Positions 36,324 through 45,709 of a stretch of 64,000 nt of DNA are shown in pieces. The notes under the pieces were generated by a model. That model did no database searches. It was given only the letters and a program-made list of their open reading frames with translations, and was not told the origin of the DNA. Origin of the DNA: Shewanella sp. UCD-KL21 (GTDB lineage Bacteria > Pseudomonadota > Gammaproteobacteria > Enterobacterales > Shewanellaceae); contig NZ_MPHK01000004.1 in NCBI RefSeq assembly GCF_001957135.1, positions 124,001-188,000 on the forward strand, read 5' to 3'. Position 1 is the stretch's first letter. Each line of letters opens with the position of its first letter. The translations under genes and the position numbers were made by a program.

Positions 36324-37661
36324 ATGTCCATAAAAGCATTACTTTTTAACAGCCAAAAAAACCGGCAGCTTTTTGCTTTAGCCTTGCCGATGATTTTATC
36401 GAATATCACCATTCCGTTATTAGGTTTAGTCGATACCGCAGTCATCGGTCATTTAAGTGAGGCCTATTATTTAGGCGGGGTGGCGCTTGGCAGTACAATT
36501 ATTACCTTAATTGTCTGGCTGCTGGGCTTTTTACGCATGTCCACCACTGGACTGGTTGCCCAAGCTTACGGCGCTAATGATACCGTAACTCAGCAAAAAT
36601 TGCTGGTGCAAGGCGCTTGCCTTGCATTGCTGTTTGGTGGCGCGGCAGTGTTATTGCAGCAACCGCTGTTGGATTTTGCCATGTCTTTAAGCCAAGCCAG
36701 TGCGCAGGTGCAGCAATTTTGCCGCGAATACGTCGAAATTCGTATTTGGTCGGTGCCGTTTGCACTCTTAAATTTGGTGTTACTGGGATGGTTACTGGGC
36801 AGACAAGCGCCCAAGGCGGCAATGTGGCAGTTAATCATCGCCAATATCGTCAATATCGTTTTAGATGTGGTGTTTGTGATTGGCCTAGATTGGAATGTCA
36901 AAGGCGCCGCGCTTGCTTCTGTTATTGCAGACATGTGCGCCTTTACCGTTGCAGCCGTTATCGTTAAACGGGCGCTATATCAACAAGCAGATTTTCGCTT
37001 TAGCCAGTTATTGGTTCATATCAGCTTAAAAGGCTATTCACGCTTATTAAAATTAAATCGCGATATCTTTATTCGCAGTTTATGTTTGCAAGCCAGCTTT
37101 ACCTTTATGACTTTTTACGGTGCGGGCTTAGGTGATGACATCATTGCCGCTAATGCGGTGCTGCTTAATTTACTGATGCTAATATCTTACGCCTTAGATG
37201 GCATCGCTTATTACGCCGAAGCTGAAGTGGGCCGCGCGGTGGGGCAAAAAAATCTCAGCTTATTACATGACTCTGTCACCCTTGCCGCCACTTGGTCAGC
37301 GCTATTTGCCGTAGGCTTTAGCCTGTTATTTTATTTTGCTGGTAGCAATATTATTGGCTTACTCACCAATATTGAACTGGTGCAACAGCAAGCTGAGCAT
37401 TACTTAATCTGGTTGGTATTCATGCCGTTATTGGCCTTTGGCTCTTACTTATTTGATGGGGTTTATATTGGCGCCGCCCAAGGTAAAATGATGCGTAACA
37501 GCATGATTTTATCGACCTTCGGGGTGTTTTTTCCTTGTTGGTATTTGCTGCAAGACTTTGGCAATAATGCCCTGTGGGCCGCCATGAGCGCCTTTATGTT
37601 ATGCCGCAGTCTCTCGTTAGCACTGCATTACCGCTACAGTCATGTTTTTAAACAACTATAA
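36324..37661 (+). CDS. MATE family efflux transporter, DinF-like
   Basis: The 445-residue protein has 12 predicted membrane helices and begins SQKNRQLFALALPMILSNIT, then LLGLVDTAVIGHLSEAYYLGGVALG, the standard MATE/DinF N-terminus. MATE proteins export cationic drugs or metabolites using Na+ or H+ gradients. The ATG at 36324 has no obvious ribosome site, and only 9 bp separate it from the divergent deacetylase start, so its promoter must lie inside that gene. In other bacteria dinF follows lexA; here it is 20 kb away and no LexA box is visible before it. Confidence 0.9.
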   Translation: MSIKALLFNSQKNRQLFALALPMILSNITIPLLGLVDTAVIGHLSEAYYLGGVALGSTIITLIVWLLGFLRMSTTGLVAQAYGANDTVTQQKLLVQGACLALLFGGAAVLLQQPLLDFAMSLSQASAQVQQFCREYVEIRIWSVPFALLNLVLLGWLLGRQAPKAAMWQLIIANIVNIVLDVVFVIGLDWNVKGAALASVIADMCAFTVAAVIVKRALYQQADFRFSQLLVHISLKGYSRLLKLNRDIFIRSLCLQASFTFMTFYGAGLGDDIIAANAVLLNLLMLISYALDGIAYYAEAEVGRAVGQKNLSLLHDSVTLAATWSALFAVGFSLLFYFAGSNIIGLLTNIELVQQQAEHYLIWLVFMPLLAFGSYLFDGVYIGAAQGKMMRNSMILSTFGVFFPCWYLLQDFGNNALWAAMSAFMLCRSLSLALHYRYSHVFKQL

Positions 37662-37747
37662 ATGCTCTTTATTATTGAATTAACAGTGGATTTATCAACC
37701 TTACGACTGATAACATCTAGTTAACAACAATAATAAGGATGATTTTA

Positions 37748-39673
37748 ATGAAACGGATTTTTAGCTTGCTGGTGACGCTTTGGCTATGTTCAGCTTCAGT
37801 CAGCGCTCAACAATTACCGCTGGAAGCGTTTGCCAGCATTCCAGATGTTAGCCATGTAACCATGTCACCTAATGGTAAAAAAATAGCCTCTTTAGTCCGC
37901 TTAAATACCAATGAAATGAAAGGCTCGATTATTAATATCCTTGATATTGATAGCCGTGAGTCTTTTTATCCACTGCAAACCGATAATGAAAAATTTGTTA
38001 TTTTATCACTGCAATGGGCTAGTGATGATGTCCTATTAATCAAAGCTAAATTCCCTGCTGTACGCTACGGCACGCCAACTACAGAAACGAGGTTGATGAA
38101 GTATTCTATCAGTAAAAATAAAACCTCTAGTGCTATCAGCAGTCGCTCGCTTAAAAAATTCAAATGGATGCCGCAAATCCAATCTAACATCATCGACTAT
38201 TTACCAAAAGACAAAGAAAAACTGTTACTGGGCATTAGTGGTTTAGGTAACAAGCCCAATTTTGAGTCGGTTATTAACATCAACTTGAACAATGGAGCTT
38301 TCAAGTTTGTGCAACCAGCAGAGCCACATATCCAAGACTGGATAACTGATAGGCAACATAAAGTCAGAATTGGCATTTATCACAAAGATACTCAGTTCAG
38401 AATTTACGAACAAGCTGACACAGGTGAAGATAGACGTGTTTTATGGGAGTTTGAGGCCTTTGCTAAGGAACAAGTTTGGCCGATGGGCTTTGCGCAAGAC
38501 CCCAATATTCTTTATGTAAAAGCGTACCATGATGATTTATTAGCTATTTTTAAGGTTAACTTAACTGACCCAAAACTGACTAAAGAATTGGTGTTTAGCA
38601 GAGAATCCTATGACGTTGAAGGCTCATTAATTTACTCAAACCTCAAACAAAGAGTCATCGGTATTAATGACAGTGACGAATCTGAATATACATTTTGGGA
38701 TGAGGAATACGTTCGCTTAGCTAATGGGCTAAATAAAGCGTTACCAGACTATCGTAATTACATCACCCAATTTAGTGACGATGAACGCCGCTATATTGTC
38801 TACTCAACCAATGCCAAAGAAGCAGGTATTTATTTATTTGGTGATCGTGATGCCGGTGAGTTACTCCCTATTGCATACCGCTATAAAGAATTAAGCCCTG
38901 AATTATTAGCTGATACTAAAACCCTGACCTATAAAGCCAGAGACGGCTTAGAAATCGAAGCTTTTCTAACGACGCCCCAAAACAAGGAAGCTAAAAACCT
39001 ACCTACTATTATTTTCCCCCATGGCGGCCCCATTAGTTATGACTCAAATAGCTTTGATTATTGGACGCAGTTTCTTGCTAACCGAGGCTATGCCGTACTG
39101 AGAATGAACTTTCGAGGTTCATCAGGTTATGGTTTTGATTTTATGCAAGCGGGTTTAAAAAGCTGGGGCTTGGATATGCAAAACGATGTTGAAGATGGCA
39201 CCCGCTGGCTGATTGAGCAAGGCATCTCAGACCCGAAAAAAATATGCATTGTCGGCGCCAGTTATGGCGGTTATGCCGCATTAATGGGCGTTGCTACCAC
39301 CAAAGATTTATACCAATGCGCCGTTAGTGTTGCAGGTGTAACTGACGTTGAATATTTGGTTAAGTCTTCAAGACGTTTTACTAATTTTGAAATCGTTAAA
39401 AAACAAATTGGTGATGACTATGATGCGCTATATGAGCGCTCACCATTAAGCAAAGCTAAAGACATTCATGTCCCAGTGTTACTTATTCACGGCGATAAAG
39501 ATCGTGTGGTGCGCGTGCAGCACAGTGAAGATATGTTTGATAAGTTAGACGACCTAAAAAAGCCTGTGGAATATATCGAACTTGAAAACGGCGATCATTA
39601 TTTAAGTAATAATGAACATCGGATCCAAACCTTTATCGCCATTGAAAAGTTTTTACATCAAAATTTACATTAA
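37748..39673 (+). CDS. S9 family (prolyl oligopeptidase-like) exported peptidase, paralogue 1
   Basis: The 641-residue product starts at the ATG at 37748 (AAGGA upstream; an in-frame ATG at 37739 abuts it). A signal peptide covers about residues 1-20. The N-terminal part is a beta-propeller (PDVSHVTMSPNGKKIASL). The C-terminal alpha/beta-hydrolase domain carries the triad: Ser in GASYGGYAALMG near residue 505, Asp in HGDKDRVV and His in ENGDHYLS. It likely trims peptides in the periplasm. The next gene is a close paralogue, with a terminator hairpin between, so both seem to be expressed separately. Confidence 0.92.
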   Translation: MKRIFSLLVTLWLCSASVSAQQLPLEAFASIPDVSHVTMSPNGKKIASLVRLNTNEMKGSIINILDIDSRESFYPLQTDNEKFVILSLQWASDDVLLIKAKFPAVRYGTPTTETRLMKYSISKNKTSSAISSRSLKKFKWMPQIQSNIIDYLPKDKEKLLLGISGLGNKPNFESVININLNNGAFKFVQPAEPHIQDWITDRQHKVRIGIYHKDTQFRIYEQADTGEDRRVLWEFEAFAKEQVWPMGFAQDPNILYVKAYHDDLLAIFKVNLTDPKLTKELVFSRESYDVEGSLIYSNLKQRVIGINDSDESEYTFWDEEYVRLANGLNKALPDYRNYITQFSDDERRYIVYSTNAKEAGIYLFGDRDAGELLPIAYRYKELSPELLADTKTLTYKARDGLEIEAFLTTPQNKEAKNLPTIIFPHGGPISYDSNSFDYWTQFLANRGYAVLRMNFRGSSGYGFDFMQAGLKSWGLDMQNDVEDGTRWLIEQGISDPKKICIVGASYGGYAALMGVATTKDLYQCAVSVAGVTDVEYLVKSSRRFTNFEIVKKQIGDDYDALYERSPLSKAKDIHVPVLLIHGDKDRVVRVQHSEDMFDKLDDLKKPVEYIELENGDHYLSNNEHRIQTFIAIEKFLHQNLH

Positions 39674-39686
39674 GCTTTAAATTCAG

Positions 39687-39726
39687 ATCAGTACCCAGTA
39701 AATGAACACTGTGGTACTGATTTTTT
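39687..39726 (+). terminator. Terminator between the two S9 peptidase genes
   Basis: ATCAGTACC (39687-39695) pairs with GGTACTGAT (39713-39721), with an inner CAGT/ACTG pairing, followed by T6. It lies 14 bp after the stop of the first gene. Confidence 0.8.
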
Positions 39727-39758
39727 ATCAAAAAAACGTTTAAGAGAAATAATCAACA

Positions 39759-41711
39759 ATGAAATGGATTTCCATACTAATCACCACTTTGGTGCTAAGT
39801 CAGCAAGCTTTGGCTGCCGAAAATACTCCCCCAAAAACTGCCCCTAAACTCCCCGTTGAAGCCTTTGCCAGTATTCCCGATGTCAGCACTGTAAAGCTGT
39901 CACCCAACGGTAAACACATAGCATCGTTAATTTTGGATGATAGCGCCGAAGAGCCGCATAAGATTGTGGCGCTGTTTAATACCGAAACGGGTCAGTTTCA
40001 TATACCGCTTAAAAATGACCATGAACGCTATACCATTTTTAATTTAACCTGGGCCAGCGATGAAATCTTGCTCATTGCAGCCACGATACCTTCGAAACGT
40101 TTTGGTAAAAATGCCAATGAAAGCTTGCTGATAAAGTACAATATAAAAACCGGTGATGTGGGCAGCGTATTAACTAAAAAAGCCCTCAAACGTTTTAAAT
40201 TTAATCCTCAATTTCAGCATCACATTATCGATTTACTCCCTAAGGATCCTCAGCACATTTTGCTATCTGTTGCCGGGTTTAGTGAGCGAGTGAATGAAGA
40301 TAGCGTGGTAAAAGTTAACTTGTATTCCGGTAGGGTTTCCCCTGAACAATACTATCGAGAGCACGTTATCGGATGGATGACCGATCAACAACACAAGGTG
40401 CGTATTGCCACTTATCGAGATCCTGATACCACTGAATATCGCACTTACGTACAAGATGACGCCAATGGTGACTTACGCTTACTGTGGAAAAACGAAGCCT
40501 ATTCTGAAGATAGCGTTATTCCGCTTGGGTTTGATGTAAACCCAAATATTCTCTACGTCAAAGCTTACCATCAGGGTTACTTTGCTATTTTTAAAGTGGA
40601 TCTTAAAGACCCAACACTGCATAAAGAATTGGTTTTTAGTGAAGACAGCAGCGACGTTAATGCACAATTGCTGCACTCTAATATCACTCGAGAGGCCATT
40701 GGCATTGTTGCTGGTATCGATAATGAGTATCACTTTTGGGATAATGATTATAAAAAGCTTATCAAGCGCTTAAAAGCCGCTTTACCAGACACCCAAAACT
40801 ACCTCACTCAATTTAGTAAAAATGAACGCCGCTATATTGTCTTTGCTACCAGCCCGACTCAGCCTGGGCTTTATTTATTCGGCGATCGTGATGCCAATCG
40901 ACTAGAAGTGATTGCCACTAAATACTCCCAGCTTAATCCTGATTTTTTAGTTCAGCCACAATCGATCCGCTACCACGCCAGAGATGGACTCGAGATCCCC
41001 AGCTACCTGACACTGCCTAAGGGGGCGCCAAACAAACCATTACCAACAATTATTTTCCCCCATGGTGGGCCACATTCTTATGTGGGTGAAGAGTTTGATT
41101 ATTGGGCACAATTTTTTGCTAACCGCGGCTATGCAGTGTTGCAAATGAACTTTAGAGGCTCGGCTGGTTACGGACTTGAGTTCACCACTGCAGGGCATAA
41201 AAACTGGGGCAAAGAGATGCAAACCGATGTAGAGGATGGCACCCGCTACTTAATCGACCAAGGTATCGCCGACCCTAAAAGAATATGCATAGTTGGGGCA
41301 AGCTATGGCGGTTACGCCGCCATGATGGGCGCGGCGATGACCCCTGATTTATACCAATGTGTAATTAGCTTTGCTGGGGTTGCTGACGCTGAAGATTTAG
41401 TGAAGTTATCGCGTTTTTATACTAGTCATGAGATGACTAAAAAGGTGTTAGGAGATGACTATAACGACCTGTATAAACGCTCACCGATTTATCATGCGGA
41501 TAAAATTAATGTGCCTATTTTATTAATCCATGGCGACAATGACAAAGTGGTACAGGTGAGTCAAAGCCGAGACATGTATCGAAAATTATCTTCATTAGAT
41601 AAACAAGTCGAATATGTTGAAATCGATAATGCCAATCACCACTTATCAAACAATCAACACCGCTTAATGACCTTTAGGGCCATTGATAATTTTTTATCTA
41701 AAAACCTTTAA
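39759..41711 (+). CDS. S9 family exported peptidase, paralogue 2
   Basis: The 650-residue protein has a signal peptide (MKWISILITTLVLSQQALAAE) and the same layout as its upstream neighbour: propeller from PVEAFASIPDVSTVKLSPNGK, then hydrolase domain with Ser in GASYGGYAAMMG, Asp in HGDNDKVV and His in NANHHLSN. Whole blocks align with the first copy (PTIIFPHGGP, LANRGYAVL/FANRGYAVL, NFRGSAGYG), so they arose by tandem duplication and have diverged since. Differing active-site neighbours suggest different peptide preferences. Confidence 0.92.
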   Translation: MKWISILITTLVLSQQALAAENTPPKTAPKLPVEAFASIPDVSTVKLSPNGKHIASLILDDSAEEPHKIVALFNTETGQFHIPLKNDHERYTIFNLTWASDEILLIAATIPSKRFGKNANESLLIKYNIKTGDVGSVLTKKALKRFKFNPQFQHHIIDLLPKDPQHILLSVAGFSERVNEDSVVKVNLYSGRVSPEQYYREHVIGWMTDQQHKVRIATYRDPDTTEYRTYVQDDANGDLRLLWKNEAYSEDSVIPLGFDVNPNILYVKAYHQGYFAIFKVDLKDPTLHKELVFSEDSSDVNAQLLHSNITREAIGIVAGIDNEYHFWDNDYKKLIKRLKAALPDTQNYLTQFSKNERRYIVFATSPTQPGLYLFGDRDANRLEVIATKYSQLNPDFLVQPQSIRYHARDGLEIPSYLTLPKGAPNKPLPTIIFPHGGPHSYVGEEFDYWAQFFANRGYAVLQMNFRGSAGYGLEFTTAGHKNWGKEMQTDVEDGTRYLIDQGIADPKRICIVGASYGGYAAMMGAAMTPDLYQCVISFAGVADAEDLVKLSRFYTSHEMTKKVLGDDYNDLYKRSPIYHADKINVPILLIHGDNDKVVQVSQSRDMYRKLSSLDKQVEYVEIDNANHHLSNNQHRLMTFRAIDNFLSKNL

Positions 41712-41723
41712 TTGAAACAATTA

Positions 41724-41764
41724 AAAAGGCCCGCACATATTTGTATATGTGCGGGCCTTTTAAT
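41724..41764. terminator. Strong bidirectional terminator after S9 pair and TonB receptor
   Basis: A perfect 17-bp stem (41724-41740 with 41745-41761, core GGCCCGCACATAT) surrounds a TTGT loop and is flanked by A and T runs. It stops the S9 transcript and the convergent receptor transcript. Confidence 0.92.
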
Positions 41765-41840
41765 TATAACTTTTTACTCAAGCACTTAACGCAAGAGCTC
41801 TGTTAAATCATTTAACTAAAGCTCTTAACGAGAGAACTAA

Positions 41841-43976
41841 TTAAAACTTAGCTTCAAATGCAAGGCTGAAATGTCTGCCATCACCTACGGTGACATCGGT
41901 GTTGGTACCGCCATCTAGGTATTCAGTATCAAATAAGTTTTTGATATTAAAGCGTACATTCATATCAGTATTATGTACTGCAAATGAGTAAGCTGCGCCG
42001 AAATCAAATCTTACATAGTCATCTTTAACTATGGTGTTTTGAGTATTGGCAAAGCGCTCACCCACATAGATAGCACCAAAGTTAAGCGCAACGTCATCGG
42101 TTACTTCATAGCGAGTCCAGATATTTGCTGACCACTCAGGTGCATCAACTGGGGTTTTACCGTCTAGCTGTTCAGTATCTTCACTGCTCGTAACATATTT
42201 TGCATCTAGATACATCATTGAGCTGGTGACGAATACGTTGTCACTGACTTGCCCCTGAGCGCCCACTTCAAAACCACGGTGATGCTGCTTACCGCTTTGG
42301 GTGGTGATGTACTCATGATCGCCAATTGGTTGGTCTAATTGTTCGCGCACTGTCACGTTAGTCACTGTGGTATCAAAAACTGCACCGGTTAACAGTAAGC
42401 CACCATCATACAGCTCCCATTTGGTACCAATTTCAAATTGCTCACCGTACTCTGGGTCTAAGTTCATACCGTCGTTCACATCGTTATCACTGTTAACGAT
42501 TGACTGAGGGTTAAAGCTTTGGGCGTAGTTTACATAGATACTGCCGTTATCAGCTGGCGAGTAAATCACGCCAAACTTTGGTGATACCGCATAGCTATTT
42601 TCGCCTTCACCGTCTTTTTTCTGCTCGTCATAACGCAGACCAGCCAGTACTTGCCACTGATCATTAATGGTCATCAAGTCTTGTACATAAAAGCCATAAT
42701 GCTTGTAAGTCGATTCTGAATGAGTGCCATTGTTGTAATCCAGATCCGGTCTAGGTACGTTATCGCCTGGCATAACCATTTGCGCGTCACCTGAATCTCG
42801 TTGCAGACCATAGTAATAATCCAAAATGTTAGCGCCGACTAACACTTGGTGCTCCATACCAAAGGCATCAATGGTACCGGTGAAATCCATATAAGCGGTT
42901 TTTAGTTGCCAATCATCGTGGCGATCAAACGCCTTGATTTGGTAACCATCAGTGGTCGGATCCATGCCTGCCACCATTGATGGTGACGAATCTAAACGCT
43001 GACGAGTAAATGATTGATGGTTATAACCTGTAGTCATTTTCCAATCATCTGAAATAAACCAAGTTACATCAGCACCCAGGTTTTGCACTTCGTTGTCAGT
43101 AAAGGCCCACGACATATCCCAGATATCTTCGCGATCGCCCACTAAGTCACCGTTATCATCTAACCAGCCACCTCGGTCGATACCGGTTTTATCATCGGTG
43201 TAATCATAGGTCAGTGATAACATCACATCGTCATGAAGATCGAATTCAAGATTTAAGTAACCTAAAAAACGGTCACGCTCTTGAGAATCATCGCCCTCAC
43301 CGTCTTGGTATTCACGCCAGTATTTTGTATCTTGCTTAACTAATACAGTGCGGTAACGGATAGATTCTGCGTCATTTAATGCGCCACCAGCATCTAACTG
43401 AAAGCGAGTTGAGCCGTTTTCATCGGTATCGAATCCAAAGTCAAACATGGTTTCAGAGGTGGCCTTTTTGGTCACCATATTAATCAAGCCACCTGGGCCT
43501 GATTGGCCATAAAGCATGCTTGATGGGCCTTTTAATACTTCGACTTGCTGCAAGGTTTCAATCGGCTGCACATAGTGGGAAAACTGCTGGTGACCATTGA
43601 TTAAAAAGCCACTACCAGAATCTAATTCAAAGCCACGGATATTGAATACTTGGCGGTTCCACTTTTCACTGCCGCCAGTCACACTTGAGTCATTGACCAA
43701 TACTTCAGATAAATTGGTAGCTAGCTGCTCATCGGTCACAAAATCAGGAATAACATTCACAGATTGCGGCGTATCCATTAAAGCAATATCACCACGCATA
43801 GCGCCTGATGACGAGCCTACTTTGTAATTATTAAAATTCATGCCTGTTACTTGAATTCGCTCAATGTTCAACTCAAAATCTAAGCCGTTATCAGTGTCAT
43901 TAGTTGCTTCTTCAGCCGCTAATGAAGCTGACGCTAAACTGGCAACAACAGCAAATGCAATAGGTGAGATTTTCAT
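41841..43976 (-). CDS. TonB-dependent siderophore receptor
   Basis: This 711-residue outer-membrane receptor imports ferric siderophore using TonB energy. A signal peptide (MKISPIAFAVVASLASASLA) is followed by the TonB box region IERIQVTG near residue 40. The plug domain has DTPQSVNVIPDFVTDEQ, NIRGF and EVLKGPSSMLYGQSGPGGLINMVTKKA, typical of ferrichrome/hydroxamate-type receptors. The 22-strand barrel ends with HFSLAFEAKF, the aromatic C-terminal signal. It is divergent from a PepSY membrane protein gene, with two Fur-like boxes between, so both should be induced by iron limitation. The exact ligand cannot be read from sequence. Confidence 0.94.
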   Translation of the reverse strand: MKISPIAFAVVASLASASLAAEEATNDTDNGLDFELNIERIQVTGMNFNNYKVGSSSGAMRGDIALMDTPQSVNVIPDFVTDEQLATNLSEVLVNDSSVTGGSEKWNRQVFNIRGFELDSGSGFLINGHQQFSHYVQPIETLQQVEVLKGPSSMLYGQSGPGGLINMVTKKATSETMFDFGFDTDENGSTRFQLDAGGALNDAESIRYRTVLVKQDTKYWREYQDGEGDDSQERDRFLGYLNLEFDLHDDVMLSLTYDYTDDKTGIDRGGWLDDNGDLVGDREDIWDMSWAFTDNEVQNLGADVTWFISDDWKMTTGYNHQSFTRQRLDSSPSMVAGMDPTTDGYQIKAFDRHDDWQLKTAYMDFTGTIDAFGMEHQVLVGANILDYYYGLQRDSGDAQMVMPGDNVPRPDLDYNNGTHSESTYKHYGFYVQDLMTINDQWQVLAGLRYDEQKKDGEGENSYAVSPKFGVIYSPADNGSIYVNYAQSFNPQSIVNSDNDVNDGMNLDPEYGEQFEIGTKWELYDGGLLLTGAVFDTTVTNVTVREQLDQPIGDHEYITTQSGKQHHRGFEVGAQGQVSDNVFVTSSMMYLDAKYVTSSEDTEQLDGKTPVDAPEWSANIWTRYEVTDDVALNFGAIYVGERFANTQNTIVKDDYVRFDFGAAYSFAVHNTDMNVRFNIKNLFDTEYLDGGTNTDVTVGDGRHFSLAFEAKF

Positions 43977-44011
43977 ACAAAGTAGCCCTTTAAATGGCGG
44001 CAGTCGTTAAT

Positions 44012-44030
44012 GAGATGGATTATCATTTGC
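44012..44030. promoter_or_regulatory. Fur-like box near the TonB receptor gene
   Basis: GAGATGGATTATCATTTGC matches 13 of 19 Fur consensus bases by my count, with the core GATTATCATT. It is 36 bp upstream of the receptor start on the minus strand. Confidence 0.5.
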
Positions 44031-44422
44031 ATTACGACGAAAGTGAAGCCATTTATGTAACAGAAGTAAATAACTGTGAACAAGAGCACTAATGGAAGTA
44101 AATCGTGCGAAAATATTTGAATGGCTATTGCATATTCACATTAACTATTGTTCATCAGTTTAGAGCTCCCCTTATCTACACATTTAAATAAAACCCATAT
44201 AAATTAGAAATTAACAAACAGACAACATTAACCATCATCTGATTTAACCTTTAGATTGTTCACTTCTATTTATCGCGTATTGGCTAATTTCATTCATATA
44301 ACCGTATTTTTATTCACTGCCACTTCGTGCTCTAAAGAAAATTTAAACTCCTAAATGTGACCTCGACAACACAATGACACTTATATGCCACTCTTTACAT
44401 TTCTTTAATTGCAGTTGCAAAT

Positions 44423-44441
44423 GAGATTAATTATCATTCTC
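44423..44441. promoter_or_regulatory. Fur-like box near the PepSY gene
   Basis: GAGATTAATTATCATTCTC matches 14 of 19 Fur consensus bases by my count. It lies 81 bp before the PepSY protein start. Confidence 0.5.
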
Positions 44442-44521
44442 TACATAGCGTGTCAGTCATAATTGTTAGCTGCTAACTTTTGTCATTGTCATCCATAAAT
44501 ACTTAACCTGAGAACGTAAAT

Positions 44522-45601
44522 ATGAAAGTAGTACCCGCTTTAAAGTGGTTCCATAATTGGGTCGGTTTTGTCATTAGTATTTGTATGCTGATAGTGCTAA
44601 CAACCGGTGTCTATCTCGGTGCTATGGACATGCTAAAAAGAATGGATGATAAGGGCCAAACCTATGTGCCGTTAACCATTGAACAAAAGGCACAAGCTAC
44701 TGAATTTATTTTTGAACACTACCCAGAAATGAGCAGTGTGCGTTTTCCTACCGAACATACCCCTTACCTTGAAGCGGCAACCCGTGGCCAATCTATCGCT
44801 TTTGATAGTGAGTTCAATGAAATACATCATCATAAAGTGTCAGATATCCCGCTTTGGACCACGATGTTTTGGCTCCACAGAAACTTCTTACTGGGTGATA
44901 TTGGTAAATATGTTAATGCATGGGCATCGTTCATTGGTGGTGCTATTACCTTAGTGGGCATTTACCTTTGGTGGCGGGTACGTAAGAGCTTTAGACTAAA
45001 GCACTCTATCCCAGCAAACACTAAGTCAAGTAGCCTAGTGAAAAGCCACATTCAATTAGGCTTATTCATATCAGTGCCACTGTTTTTACTCTGTATTACC
45101 GGCTTTTTGATTACTTATAAAGGCTTATGGACAGATGCGCTCAAGCACAAGCCAACGGCTGAAATTAGCTATCCAGTCAGTAAAGCTAACGATTGGCACA
45201 GCCAGCTACAAACCGCCCAAGATTTATGGCCTGAATCCTTATTAGTGTCTGTTAATAAACCAAGACAAAGAAAGCCAGCTGCTGACGCGCCAAAAGCCGC
45301 TAAGCCACAAGCGTTAAATTACAGTATCAAGTTTGATGGTCACGCTGATGTATGGCTTAGACAAGCTGACAGTATCACCATGGATCATCAGCACGGCAAA
45401 ATCGTATCAAGCCTGAAGCACAGCGATAGAAGCTTATCAGGTCAAGTTGCCAGCTTCGTTAGACCACTGCATGACGCACTCAATATGCCGTTTAAATACG
45501 TGGCGTTTATTACCATAGTGGCCTTTATTGGCACAGTAATCTTGTTATTTAGCGCAGTGACTTTTTACCGCCGTATTTTTAAAGCGAAAAATAAAAAGTA
45601 A
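44522..45601 (+). CDS. PepSY-associated membrane protein, iron-uptake linked
   Basis: The 359-residue inner-membrane protein has four membrane helices (about residues 12-34, 138-158, 180-202 and 325-347) with periplasmic PepSY-like loops. Conserved His residues near membrane edges (KWFHNWVGF, FWLHRNFLLGDIG, RPLHDALN) are typical of the PiuB/FsrB-like family, proposed ferric-siderophore reductases. A proline/lysine-rich stretch (RQRKPAADAPKAAKPQ) lies in the large second loop. It is paired divergently with a siderophore receptor and a Fur-like box, which supports a role in releasing iron from the imported chelate. Confidence 0.85.
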   Translation: MKVVPALKWFHNWVGFVISICMLIVLTTGVYLGAMDMLKRMDDKGQTYVPLTIEQKAQATEFIFEHYPEMSSVRFPTEHTPYLEAATRGQSIAFDSEFNEIHHHKVSDIPLWTTMFWLHRNFLLGDIGKYVNAWASFIGGAITLVGIYLWWRVRKSFRLKHSIPANTKSSSLVKSHIQLGLFISVPLFLLCITGFLITYKGLWTDALKHKPTAEISYPVSKANDWHSQLQTAQDLWPESLLVSVNKPRQRKPAADAPKAAKPQALNYSIKFDGHADVWLRQADSITMDHQHGKIVSSLKHSDRSLSGQVASFVRPLHDALNMPFKYVAFITIVAFIGTVILLFSAVTFYRRIFKAKNKK

Positions 45602-45626
45602 CCTGTTATCGATAATTCATCATTAC

Positions 45627-45656
45627 AAAAATAGCGACCCAATGGTCGCTATTTTT
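45627..45656 (+). terminator. Terminator after the PepSY gene
   Basis: ATAGCGACC (45631-45639) pairs with GGTCGCTAT (45643-45651) around CAAT, followed by T5 and preceded by A4. The convergent pilin gene lies beyond it. Confidence 0.88.
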
Positions 45657-45709
45657 ATGCCCGATTACCGCTTCATATTCAAATTAACGCATTAGCCTAA
45701 TCCCGTATT

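Larger units (their letters stand above)
43977..44521. other. Divergent regulatory region between TonB receptor and PepSY gene
   Basis: About 545 bp of AT-rich DNA without a supported gene. It holds a Fur-like site near each of the two genes, at 44012-44030 and 44423-44441, fitting two separately controlled promoters. Confidence 0.6.
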
